From: Hamadaea sp.
Lineage (GTDB): Bacteria > Actinomycetota > Actinomycetes > Mycobacteriales > Micromonosporaceae
NCBI RefSeq assembly: GCF_013362815.1
Contig: NZ_JABFVK010000028.1
Span: 1-62,200 of the forward strand
Length of the DNA: 62,200 nt
Reading direction: 5' to 3'
Position 1 is the stretch's first letter. Each line of letters opens with the position of its first letter. Positions 41,415 to 49,266 of the stretch are shown here, in pieces. The notes beneath the pieces are model-generated. The model made no database searches, was not told the origin of the DNA, and worked only from the letters and a program-made list of their open reading frames with translations. The translations under genes were made by a program, and so were the position numbers.

Positions 41415-44012
41415 TTAGAGGGTCAGTGTCCAGCTGTTGATGTAACCGGTGTCGACGCTGGCGGCGTCCTGGACGCGCAGATTCCAGGTGCCGTTGCGTA
41501 CCTCGCTGGACAGGTTCACGGTGAAGGTCTGGTCGATGTTGTCGGCCGACCCACCGGTCCGGTTGCGCAGCGCGTACACCGTGCCGTCCGGCGCGACCAG
41601 CGAGACGACGAGGTCACCGACGTAGGTGTGCACGATGTGCACCTCCACAGTGGAGGTCGAGCCGGCGTTGCCGGTGCAACCCGAGATCGTGATCGGGCTG
41701 TTCACCGTGGTGTTGTCGGGAATCGTGACGTCGGAGCCGTTCGTGCCGGAGCAGGTCGGCGGGGCGACCGAGGTGAGGTTGAGCGTCCAGCTGTTGATGT
41801 AACCGGTGTCGTTACTGGCGGCGTCCTGTACGCGCAACCGCCAGGTGCCGTTGGCCACTTCGCTGGACAGGTTCACCGTGTACGTGGTGTCGATGTTGTC
41901 CGCCGAGCCACCGGCCCGGTTGGCCAGTGTGTAGACGGTGCCGTCCGGGGCGACCAGCGAAACGACCAGGTCACCGATGTACGTGTGCACGATGTGCACC
42001 TCGACCGTCGAGCCGGCGCCGGCGTTGCCGGTGCAGCCCGAGATGGTGATCAGGGACTCGACCGTGGTGTTGTCCGGGATCGTCACGTCGGTCGCGTTGG
42101 TCTGCGAGCATCCGGGCGGGCCGTTGACCGTCAGCGCGTACGTCGTCGTGTGGGTCGCCGAGGTTCCGGTGCCCGTGACGACGACGTTGTAGGTGCCGGC
42201 CGGCGTGCTGGCGGCGGTGGCGATGGTCAGCGTCGACGATCCACCCGTGGTCACCGAGGTGGGGCTGAACGTCGCGGTCGCGCCGCTCGGCAGCCCGGAG
42301 GCGGTGAGGTTGATCGTCTGGGCCGAGCCGTTGGTCAGGGCGGTGCTGATCGTGCTGGTGAGCGTACCGCCGGGGTTGACCGAGCCCGACGCCGGCGAGG
42401 CCGAGATCGAGAAGTCGTTGCCCGCCGGGCAGGCCGCGTCGGAGCCGGCCACGTTGACCGCGGTCCACGCCGCCTGGACGGCCTTGTACTCGGCGCTGCA
42501 CAGACCATAGAGGTCGGTGGCGGCGCTGAGCGTGTACGCCCGCGAGGTGTTCGACGGCGTGGTCGTGTTCACGTACTTCGTGTTCGAGGTGAAGTAGACG
42601 TCGAGCGCGCGGAACCAGATCTTCTCCGCCTTGGCCCGGCCGATGCCGACCATGCCGGGCGCGCTGCCGCAAAGCGGGCTGGTGCCCCACGAGGTGGCGC
42701 CGGTGCCCTCGGACAGGTTGAAGAAGAAGTGGTTGGCCGGACCGGAGGAGTAGTGCACGTCGACGCTGTTGGTGCTGGTGGACCAGCACGTGTGGGAAGC
42801 GCCGTCGAGACCCGGGTTGTACATCCAGCGCAGCGGCGTGCCGTCGCCGTTGATGTTGATCTCCTCGCCGATCAGGTAGTCGCCCGGGTCGGAGGTGTTG
42901 TTGGCGTAGAACTCGACGGACGTGCCGAAGATGTCGCTGGTCGCCTCGTTGAGGCCGCCGGACTCCCCGGAGTAGGTCAGACCGCCGGAGACCACGTTCT
43001 CGGTGACGCCGTGCGACATCTCGTGCCCGGCGACGTCGATCGCGACGAGCGGGTTGGCGTTGCCCGATCCGTCGCCGTAGGTCATCTGCGCGCCGTCCCA
43101 GAACGCGTTGACGTAGTTGCTCCCGTAGTGGACGCGGGACGGGACGCCGGTGCCGTTGCCGAAGATGCCGTTGCGGCCGTGGACGTTCTTGTAGTAGTCG
43201 AACGTCAGCGCCGCGCCGTAGTGGGCGTCGACGCCGGCCGACTGCCGGTTGGAGTTCGTCCCGTTGCCCCAGACGTTGTCCGTGTCGGTGAACGTCGTAC
43301 AGGTGGACGTTCCGTTGTTCAGGTCGCAGGTGCGGCCGTTGCCGTGCGACGGGTCGACCATCGAGTAGGTGCTGCCCGACAGCGTCGTGTCCACGGTGAC
43401 CGTGCCCGAGAAGATGCTGTTGCCCGTGCCGGCGACCGTCTCGATCTCGTCGAACGCGCCGAGGTACGCCCCGGTGACCGCGTCGCTGATCACGTGCAAC
43501 TTCGACGGGGTCTGCCGGTCCGGGCCCCAGCCGGTGACGACGGTCTCCCAAGCCAGCTTGCCGGCGCCGGAGGAGGCGTCGACGAACAGCTCGGAGTCAC
43601 CGATGGAGGTGATGGTGCCCCGGAAGTTCTGCCGGGCCACCGCCTTCGCCTGAGCCGACGAGGTCTTCGCCGTGGGGCTCAGGGTCAGCGGTGCGGCGAG
43701 ACCGACCGAGGTTCCGGCGTACGCGCCGGTGGAGCTGGTGTGCACGACGATGTCGCCGCCGTAGACCCGCAGCCCATGGTAGGTACGCGTATAGCGCACG
43801 TGCGCTGCGCCGTTCGCGTCGGTGATGGTCCGGTAGGCGCTGAACGCGTCGGCCCCGGACGCCGCCGCGGCGGCCCTATGCTCGGACAGCGCCTGACCGG
43901 CGCGGTCGACGGCGGACGCCGAGCCGCTCGGAGCCGCGCTCGCGGGCGCGGTGCCGAGCAAAACGCCGCCCATCAATAGGGCGGCGCCGGCGATCGCGAT
44001 GGATCTTCTCAC
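41415..44012 (-). CDS. secreted M4 (thermolysin) metalloprotease with two P-type C-terminal domains
   Basis: An 865-residue secreted protease. Signal peptide to about residue 27; FTP/PepSY propeptide about 40-190 (TYHGLRVYGGDIVVH; ISDAVTGAYL). The M4 catalytic domain follows to about residue 515, with zinc site His330-Glu331-x-x-His334 (AGHEMSHGVTE) and Glu356 (GGLNEATSD). A Ser/Thr-rich Ig-like segment precedes two nearly identical proprotein-convertase P-type domains (about 635-740 and 755-865; STVEVHIVHTY(I/V)GDLVVSL in each). GTG 44012 is preceded by GGGGAGGA. A lipoprotein resembling the M4 inhibitor emfourin is divergent from it. Confidence 0.95.
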   Translation of the reverse strand: MRRSIAIAGAALLMGGVLLGTAPASAAPSGSASAVDRAGQALSEHRAAAAASGADAFSAYRTITDANGAAHVRYTRTYHGLRVYGGDIVVHTSSTGAYAGTSVGLAAPLTLSPTAKTSSAQAKAVARQNFRGTITSIGDSELFVDASSGAGKLAWETVVTGWGPDRQTPSKLHVISDAVTGAYLGAFDEIETVAGTGNSIFSGTVTVDTTLSGSTYSMVDPSHGNGRTCDLNNGTSTCTTFTDTDNVWGNGTNSNRQSAGVDAHYGAALTFDYYKNVHGRNGIFGNGTGVPSRVHYGSNYVNAFWDGAQMTYGDGSGNANPLVAIDVAGHEMSHGVTENVVSGGLTYSGESGGLNEATSDIFGTSVEFYANNTSDPGDYLIGEEININGDGTPLRWMYNPGLDGASHTCWSTSTNSVDVHYSSGPANHFFFNLSEGTGATSWGTSPLCGSAPGMVGIGRAKAEKIWFRALDVYFTSNTKYVNTTTPSNTSRAYTLSAATDLYGLCSAEYKAVQAAWTAVNVAGSDAACPAGNDFSISASPASGSVNPGGTLTSTISTALTNGSAQTINLTASGLPSGATATFSPTSVTTGGSSTLTIATAASTPAGTYNVVVTGTGTSATHTTTYALTVNGPPGCSQTNATDVTIPDNTTVESLITISGCTGNAGAGSTVEVHIVHTYIGDLVVSLVAPDGTVYTLANRAGGSADNIDTTYTVNLSSEVANGTWRLRVQDAASNDTGYINSWTLNLTSVAPPTCSGTNGSDVTIPDNTTVNSPITISGCTGNAGSTSTVEVHIVHTYVGDLVVSLVAPDGTVYALRNRTGGSADNIDQTFTVNLSSEVRNGTWNLRVQDAASVDTGYINSWTLTL

Positions 44013-44084
44013 TGAGTCCTCCCCGACTTAGTGTGATGATGGCGGTAGCCACCGAGAGATTTATATATCGAAGGAAGACACATT

Positions 44085-44579
44085 GTGAATGCTGGAAATG
44101 TGACATCCTTGTCCAGCCGACGGACACTAGGTGTCATAGCGGTAGCCCTGGCGCTGCTCGCTGGTTGCGCTGACGCCCCTGGTCAGCAGCCCTCGACGGA
44201 GGCGACGATGGCGGCACCCACCCTCGCCGCACGGTTCACCACTCTCGAGGTACGCCGGGCGGGCGGCATCGCTGGAATGAGTGACAAGGTCGCCGTCACG
44301 CCGGACGGCAGCTGGACGAAGACGGCGAAGGACGGCACGACGAAGTCGGGCAAGCTCACCGCGGCTCAGCTGGAGCAGCTGCTGACGTTGACCTCAGACC
44401 AGCGGCTCGGCCAGGAGGCGCTGCGGTCGCAGAAGCCGACCCAATGCCGGGACGCCTTCTCCTACGTGGTCAGCGTCGACGTGGTCAGCGTGGCCTACGT
44501 GGACTGTGCCTCCGACGGCGGCATGCCCGAGGTCGCCAAGGCGGTCGTCGGCGTGATCCAGCAGGCCGGCGTGCTCTGA
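44085..44579 (+). CDS. lipoprotein resembling the M4-protease inhibitor emfourin
   Basis: A 164-residue lipoprotein with lipobox LAGC (Cys28). The mature domain has the pattern of emfourin/protealysin-inhibitor proteins: a strand, RRAGGIAGMSDKVAVTPDGSW, then Gly/Lys-rich turn and the helix KLTAAQLEQLLTL, ending with a strand and helix (VSVAYVDCASDGG). Two cysteines may pair. It is transcribed away from the M4 protease gene, 72 bp apart, exactly the setting expected for an M4 inhibitor that protects the cell surface. GTG 44085 is preceded by AAGGAAG at proper distance. The family match is from memory of the pattern and is moderate. Confidence 0.68.
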   Translation: MNAGNVTSLSSRRTLGVIAVALALLAGCADAPGQQPSTEATMAAPTLAARFTTLEVRRAGGIAGMSDKVAVTPDGSWTKTAKDGTTKSGKLTAAQLEQLLTLTSDQRLGQEALRSQKPTQCRDAFSYVVSVDVVSVAYVDCASDGGMPEVAKAVVGVIQQAGVL

Positions 44580-44587
44580 CGCCGACG

Positions 44588-44652
44588 GGTGTCGGTGCGG
44601 CGACGCGGTCGGGTGCGAGCCGTGTCGAACGAGGCGCCGCCGCACCGACACC
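44588..44652. terminator. 15-bp hairpin between convergent genes
   Basis: GGTGTCGGTGCGGCG (44588-44602) and CGCCGCACCGACACC (44638-44652), perfect, with a 35-base loop. It lies 8 bp after the emfourin-like stop and serves both strands. Confidence 0.7.
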
Positions 44653-44716
44653 TATCCTGGGGCACCGCTGGGTGGCCGTCCAGTCCGGTTGTCTGTCACA
44701 TGAGGACAGTGTCCGG

Positions 44717-45247
44717 TCAGGACAGGGGGCCGTGTGCGTACTCGACGCCCGGGAGCACCGGCGTCCACAGCGCCGGGTCGAGCCCGAACCCCTCCGCCGT
44801 CTGCCGCAGCATCTGCGCCTCGTCGGCGAACTCCGCCCGGTCGACCACCGACAGCGCGTCGCTGTACAGCCCGGACGCGTCCCACCGCTCGCGGACGACG
44901 ACGGACGCTCCGCTCGGCCGCTGCGGGTCCGCCTCGACCCGCAGCACGATCCGCCGCCCGGTGCGCGGTTGCCGGGCGATCTCCAGGACCAGCGAGTACG
45001 CCTCCTCGATGAGGATGCCGGGGCGGGACGTCATCGGCACCCACGCGGGCAGTCCGGTCACCCGCTGGGCCCAGCCGACGGCGACCCCCGGATGGACGCC
45101 GATGGCGCCGGAGACATGCACCGGCGGGCTGATGAACCCGGTGGTGTCGTCCAGCCGGCAGAGGCTCCAGAAACCCGGGCCCTGCGGCACGAGCGCCCAA
45201 TACTGGTCGGCGCGGGCGGCGTCCCGGATGTGTTCGACGGAGGTCAC
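44717..45247 (-). CDS. protein of unknown function (176 aa)
   Basis: A soluble alpha/beta protein starting at GTG 45247 (MTSVEHIRDAARADQYWALV). There is no signal, TM segment or cysteine-rich motif. Visible features are a Gly/Val-rich stretch (HVSGAIGVHPGVAVGWA), a helix (GILIEEAYSLVLEIARQ) and a strand with charged residues (RRIVLRVEADPQRP). I do not recognise a family; the first 30 residues vaguely suggest a small actinobacterial regulatory or immunity-like protein, which I would not rely on. It converges with the emfourin-like gene and is divergent from the methyltransferase. Confidence 0.65.
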   Translation of the reverse strand: MTSVEHIRDAARADQYWALVPQGPGFWSLCRLDDTTGFISPPVHVSGAIGVHPGVAVGWAQRVTGLPAWVPMTSRPGILIEEAYSLVLEIARQPRTGRRIVLRVEADPQRPSGASVVVRERWDASGLYSDALSVVDRAEFADEAQMLRQTAEGFGLDPALWTPVLPGVEYAHGPLS

Positions 45248-45307
45248 GGCCGACAGCGTACGGGCCGGTGACGCGGAGTGGATCAGCCCGATGGGTAGGG
45301 TCGAGGC

Positions 45308-45958
45308 GTGCAGATCGACTTCGTCCGGGCCCACACCGAACCGGCCGCGCTCCCGTTCCTGCCCGAGCTCAAGCTGCGGCAGGCCGCCGAGGCCATCCCG
45401 TTGTGGGAGCTGATGGAGCAGGTCACCGGCCGCAAAGGCCTCCCGCCGCCGTTCTGGGCCTTCGCTTGGGCCGGTGGCCAGGGCCTCGCCCGCTACGTGC
45501 TCGACCATCCGGCGACGGTCGCCGGCCAGACCGTGCTCGATCTCGCGGCCGGCAGCGGGCTCGTCGCGCTCGCGGCCGCGCGGGCCGGTGCGAGCCGCGT
45601 CATCGCCAACGAGATCGACGAGTACGCCGACGCGGCGATCGCGCTCAACGCCGACCTCAACGGAGTCGCCGTCGAGCGGGCGCTCGGCGACCTGCTGCGT
45701 ACGCCGCCGGAGGTGCCGCTGCCCGAAGCGGACGTCGTCCTCGCTGGGGACGTCTTCTACAGCCGGGACATGGCGGCTGCGATGCTCGGGTTCCTGCGAC
45801 GGCAGCACGAACGCGGGGCACTGGTGCTCGTCGGGGACCCAGGACGCGCCTATCGCCCGACGACGGGCTTCGAACAGGTCGCTGCTTTCCGCGTACCAGT
45901 GAATGCGGATCTGGAAGACGCGGACCTGAAGCACACCACGGTATTGCGCATGGTCTGA
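45308..45958 (+). CDS. class I methyltransferase, ETFB-lysine/NNMT-like
   Basis: A 216-residue SAM methyltransferase of the METTL20/nicotinamide-N-methyltransferase-like group. The order PPPFWAFAWAGGQGLARYVLDHP, then motif I VLDLAAGSGLVALAAARAGA and ANEIDEYADAAIALNADLNG, is the signature of the family that methylates lysines of ETF-beta or ribosomal proteins. The active-site block is DVVLAGDVFYSRDMA, in place of the usual D(V/L)VLAGDVCYE. The target is unknown. GTG 45308 begins MQIDFVRAHTEP. The hydrolase gene starts 22 bp downstream. Confidence 0.88.
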   Translation: MQIDFVRAHTEPAALPFLPELKLRQAAEAIPLWELMEQVTGRKGLPPPFWAFAWAGGQGLARYVLDHPATVAGQTVLDLAAGSGLVALAAARAGASRVIANEIDEYADAAIALNADLNGVAVERALGDLLRTPPEVPLPEADVVLAGDVFYSRDMAAAMLGFLRRQHERGALVLVGDPGRAYRPTTGFEQVAAFRVPVNADLEDADLKHTTVLRMV

Positions 45959-45980
45959 CCGCCCGGGAAGGATCGTGGGC

Positions 45981-46796
45981 ATGGATCTCGAGGTACGCGG
46001 CCTGACCTTCGACGCGGACGTGGCGGGCCCGGAGGACGGGCCGGTGGTGCTGTTGCTCCACGGCTTCCCGCAGCATCGCGGCGAGTGGGAGCTCGTCGGC
46101 CCGGCGCTGCGCGAAGCCGGGCTGCGGACGGTCGCCTTCGACCAGCGCGGCTACTCGCCGGGCGCGCGGCCGGACGATGTGGCGGCTTATCGGATCAGTG
46201 AGTGCGCGGCTGACGCGTTGGCCGTCCTGGATGCGCTCGGGGCCGAACAGGCGCACATCGTCGGCCATGACTGGGGCGCGGCGGTCGCCTGGTATCTCGC
46301 CGGCGTGCATCCCGATCGCACCCGTACGCTCACCGCCTTGTCGGTACCACACCTGGCGGCGTTCGGCAGCGCCATCCGTGACGACGCCGATCAGCGCGAA
46401 CGATCGTCCTACATGGACTTCTTCCGTACGCCGCAAGCCGAAGATGTCATCCTCGAAGACGACGGGCTGCGGTTGCGGGCGATGTTCCTCGGGTGCCCAT
46501 CGGACCGGGTCGACAGTTATGTCACGCCGATGCTCGACCGCGCCCGGCTCACCGGCGCGCTCAACTGGTACCGCGCGATGGGGCACCGCGACTTCGCCCG
46601 GCTCGGCCCGGTCGCTGTGCCGACGACGTTCATCTGGAGCGACGAAGACGTCGCCATCGGGCGTACCGCCGCAGCGGACTGCGCGCGCTTCGTCACTGGC
46701 GAGTACGCGTACGTCGAGCTCACGGGCGTCAGCCACTGGATTCCTGACGCCGCTCCGGACCGGGTCGCCGCTGCGATCCTCGCTCGCGCCACCTGA
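45981..46796 (+). CDS. alpha/beta hydrolase, epoxide-hydrolase-like
   Basis: A 271-residue alpha/beta hydrolase. The oxyanion motif is LLLHGFPQHRGEW (HGFP), the nucleophile elbow is IVGHDWGAAVAWYLAG with Asp rather than Ser, as in epoxide hydrolases and haloalkane dehalogenases. The C-terminal FIWSDEDVAIG and LTGVSHWIPDAAPD supply the charge-relay acid and His. The cap domain YMDFFRTPQAED... carries the tyrosines typical of epoxide hydrolases. ATG 45981 fits the GGGAAGGA 9 bases upstream. It ends before the long repeat-rich gap 46797-47230, which holds no gene. Confidence 0.9.
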   Translation: MDLEVRGLTFDADVAGPEDGPVVLLLHGFPQHRGEWELVGPALREAGLRTVAFDQRGYSPGARPDDVAAYRISECAADALAVLDALGAEQAHIVGHDWGAAVAWYLAGVHPDRTRTLTALSVPHLAAFGSAIRDDADQRERSSYMDFFRTPQAEDVILEDDGLRLRAMFLGCPSDRVDSYVTPMLDRARLTGALNWYRAMGHRDFARLGPVAVPTTFIWSDEDVAIGRTAAADCARFVTGEYAYVELTGVSHWIPDAAPDRVAAAILARAT

Positions 46797-46842
46797 TCCG
46801 CCCCCCGCCCGGCCGTTGTACTCGTCGTCCTCCGTCCTGCGG

Positions 46843-46991
46843 CAAGATCAAGTGCCGGTGGTCAGCGATTTCCGGCCCGTTTGGAAGATCAAGTACCCGT
46901 GGTCAGCGCGGAACCTGGCGTTGGGCGCTGATCCTGGGTACTTGATCTCTGGATTCGGCGCCTCGGCGCTGACCACCGGCACTTGATCTTG
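46843..46991. repeat. 149-bp nested palindromic module (GATCAAGT...GGTCAGCG)
   Basis: Outer arms of 25 bp, 46843-46867 (CAAGATCAAGTGCC then GGTGGTCAGCG) and 46967-46991, are perfectly complementary. Inside them, AGATCAAGTACCC (46886-46898) pairs with GGGTACTTGATCT (46936-46948), and TCAGCGC (46903-46909) with GCGCTGA (46925-46931). The module therefore carries four copies of one GATCAAGT(A/G)CC...TCAGCG unit, two in each direction. It lies between convergent genes, next to element copy C. Confidence 0.88.
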
Positions 46992-47017
46992 TACGCCGGC
47001 GCGCTTGGCAACTCCAT

Positions 47018-47160
47018 GATCGTCGGGTTCCGACGATCAGCGCGCTCCGCCTTGGCAAGATCGTCGGAACCCGACGATCAGTGCACGAAAACGCCCACGA
47101 ATGTCGGCTTCCGACGATCATGGAAGGCCGAACCGCCAAGAATGTCGGAACCCGACGATC
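47018..47160 (+). repeat. composite palindrome element, copy C (four palindromes)
   Basis: GATCGTCGG-GTT-CCGACGATC (47018-47038), GATCGTCGG-AAC-CCGACGATC (47059-47079), GAATGTCGG-CTT-CCGACGATC (47099-47119) and GAATGTCGG-AAC-CCGACGATC (47140-47160). The last three, with spacer AGTGCACGAAAACGCCCAC and the GCCAAGA lead, correspond to copies A and B; the first palindrome is extra. It lies between the convergent hydrolase and lutC genes. Confidence 0.88.
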
Positions 47161-47230
47161 ATGGCGGCGCGCGGCGGGCGTACCCCAAGCCGCGGGGCGG
47201 AAGCGGAGCGAGCCGAGCGGGCGAGGAGCG

Positions 47231-47842
47231 TCAGGCGACGAGAACGACGATGAGCGTACGCGGACCGTGAACGCCTTCGACCCGGTGAAGTTCGATGTCG
47301 CTGGTCGCGGAGGGCCCGCTGATGAAGGTCAGCGGCCGGGCCGGGTCCAGCCGGGCGAGCAGTTCCGGCACGGTGTGCACCACCTGATCGGCGCGGACGA
47401 CGCATACGTGCCGATCGGGGATGAGGGTGATCGCGCGTCGTCCCTGGTCGGGGCCGGCGTCGAGGGCGATGGTGCCGGTTTCGGCGCAGGCGGCGGCGCA
47501 GCCGGTCAGGACGGCGTCGATCTCGTCCAGCTGCGTATGGGAAAGGCCGTCGTCCGCCACGGCGCCCGGCACCGTCAAGCCGGACGAGGGTGGGACGACG
47601 ATGGTCCACTCACGACAGATGTCGACCAATGTGGACGACAGATCGCCGGGAGCACACGTGCGTACGGTCGCTTTGTAGTCGACGAGCCGGTCGACGAACA
47701 ACTCCAGCAACGGCTCGCCCGAAACCGTCGGCGTACGCCGGTAGTCCCGAGGAACGGCGGGGGCGGCAACACCGGAGTTGGCGGCCCGAATCCGGGCCAG
47801 CACGGCGTCCCGGGCGGAGCCCGCTGGCGGACGGGCGTTCAT
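47231..47842 (-). CDS. lutC: lactate utilization protein LutC
   Basis: A 203-residue LUD-domain protein of the LutC/YkgG type. Typical segments are ICREWTIVVPPSSG, VLTGCAAACAETGTIALDAGPDQGRRAITLIPDRHVCVV and FISGPSATSDIELHRVEGVHGPRTLIVVLV. With LutA and LutB it forms the iron-sulfur L-lactate oxidase complex used to grow on lactate. ATG 47842 overlaps the LutB stop by ATGA. It is last in the lutABC order; the 434-bp repeat gap follows. Confidence 0.95.
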   Translation of the reverse strand: MNARPPAGSARDAVLARIRAANSGVAAPAVPRDYRRTPTVSGEPLLELFVDRLVDYKATVRTCAPGDLSSTLVDICREWTIVVPPSSGLTVPGAVADDGLSHTQLDEIDAVLTGCAAACAETGTIALDAGPDQGRRAITLIPDRHVCVVRADQVVHTVPELLARLDPARPLTFISGPSATSDIELHRVEGVHGPRTLIVVLVA

Positions 47843-49266
47843 CGGGCGGCCCACCAATCGCGGAAGGTCTGCGCCGGTGGCGCGGGCAGGTCGCGGGCGT
47901 CGGTCCAGGCCGACAGCGGCGGCGGCAGCCGCCGGATGCGTCCCCGGCGGGCGATCAGCCGCCCGAGGCGCAGGAGCTGTTCACCGAACCGGAAACGCCG
48001 GGCCGATCCCATCGTCCACGCGACTGCGCCGAAGGAAGCGCGTTCGATGACCGGATGGGGCTGCGTCGACCGGAGATGGACGAGCATCGAGGGGATGTCG
48101 ATGCGTACCGGGCAGGCGTCGAAGCAGGCTCCGCACAGGCTGGAGGCGTACGGGAGCGAGGTGGCGGCCCCGGTCAGCTGGGGGGTCAGCACCGCACCGA
48201 TCGGCCCCGGGTACACCGAGCCGTAGGCGTGCCCGCCGGCGCGTTCGTAGACCGGGCAGACGTTGAGGCAGGCCGAGCAGCGGATGCAATGCAACGCCGA
48301 TCGGCCGGCGGGATCGGCGAGCACCGCCGTCCGGCCGTTGTCGACGAGCACGAGGTGGAAGGTCTGCGGCCCGTCACCAGGCGTCACGCCGGACCAGGTC
48401 GAGGTGTAGGGGTTCATCCGCTCGCCGGTGGACGAGCGGGGGAGCAACTGGAGGAAGACTTCGAGGTCGGTCCAGGTCGGCACGACCTTCTCGATCCCCA
48501 TCACGGTGATCAGGGTGTCCGGCAGGGTCAGGCACATGCGGCCGTTGCCCTCCGACTCCACCACGGTGATCGTGCCCGTCTCCGCGATGCCGAAGTTCGC
48601 TCCCGAGATGGCGACCTTCGCACTGAGGAACTTCGCCCGCAGGTGGGCGCGCGCGGCCATCGCCAGCTGCCTCGGCTCGTCGGTCAGCGACGGGTCGGCG
48701 TCCGGCATCTCGCGGAGGAAGATCTCCCGGATCTCCGCCCGGTTGCGGTGGATCGCCGGAACCAGGATGTGGCTGGGCAGATCGTGACCCAATTGGACGA
48801 TCAGCTCGGCCAGGTCCGTCTCGACCGCCGCGATGCCCGCGTCGGCCAGGGCCTCGTTCAAGCCGATCTCCGCGGTGGCCATCGACTTGACCTTCACGAC
48901 CTCGTCGGTCCCGGTCGCGCGGACCAGGTCAACCACGATCTGATTCGCCTCGGTCGCGTCGCGGGCCCAGTGCACGATCCCGCCGCGCGCGGTCACGGCC
49001 GTCTCCAGCTGCAGCAGGAGCTCGTCCAAATTCGCCATCGTGTACGCCTTGAGCGCCTCCCCGGCTCGGCGAAGGTCTTCCCAGTCCTCGAGTTCGCCGA
49101 CGACCGCGGCCCGCTTGGCCCGGATGGTGGCGGTCGCGTGGCCCAGGTTGCGCCGCAGCTGAGTGTCGGCGAGGGCGTCCCGGGCGGCGGCGGGGAACGG
49201 CCGGTCGCCGTGCAGGTGGCCGACCCCGGCGGGGGCATGCGGCATACCGAGGAAAGTCTGGGTCAT
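47839..49266 (-). CDS. lutB: lactate utilization iron-sulfur protein LutB
   Basis: A 475-residue LutB. The N-terminal LUD domain spans about 60-300 (AEIGLNEALADAGIAAVETDLAELIVQLG is broken around the TDLAE motif; ISGANFGIAETGTITVVESEGNGR). The C-terminal ferredoxin-like part has two [4Fe-4S] motifs, CIRCSACLNVCPVY and CGACFDACPV. It oxidises lactate to pyruvate together with LutA and LutC. Both ends overlap neighbours by ATGA, so the three proteins are made from one coupled message. Confidence 0.96.
   Translation of the reverse strand: MTQTFLGMPHAPAGVGHLHGDRPFPAAARDALADTQLRRNLGHATATIRAKRAAVVGELEDWEDLRRAGEALKAYTMANLDELLLQLETAVTARGGIVHWARDATEANQIVVDLVRATGTDEVVKVKSMATAEIGLNEALADAGIAAVETDLAELIVQLGHDLPSHILVPAIHRNRAEIREIFLREMPDADPSLTDEPRQLAMAARAHLRAKFLSAKVAISGANFGIAETGTITVVESEGNGRMCLTLPDTLITVMGIEKVVPTWTDLEVFLQLLPRSSTGERMNPYTSTWSGVTPGDGPQTFHLVLVDNGRTAVLADPAGRSALHCIRCSACLNVCPVYERAGGHAYGSVYPGPIGAVLTPQLTGAATSLPYASSLCGACFDACPVRIDIPSMLVHLRSTQPHPVIERASFGAVAWTMGSARRFRFGEQLLRLGRLIARRGRIRRLPPPLSAWTDARDLPAPPAQTFRDWWAAR

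Noticed and set aside
41391-43979. 862-codon plus-strand open frame opposite the M4 protease
   Set aside because: Low-complexity Arg/Gly/Val composition and no domain; the opposite strand encodes HExxH and P-type domains.
47018-47160. CRISPR array at the GATCGTCGG repeats
   Set aside because: Repeats are palindromes of 20-21 bases with conserved, not unique, spacers, and the layout recurs at three loci; no cas genes.
46797-47230. Insertion sequence remnant
   Set aside because: No transposase fragment, no target duplication and no terminal repeat pair bounding the block; the palindromes are internal and nested.
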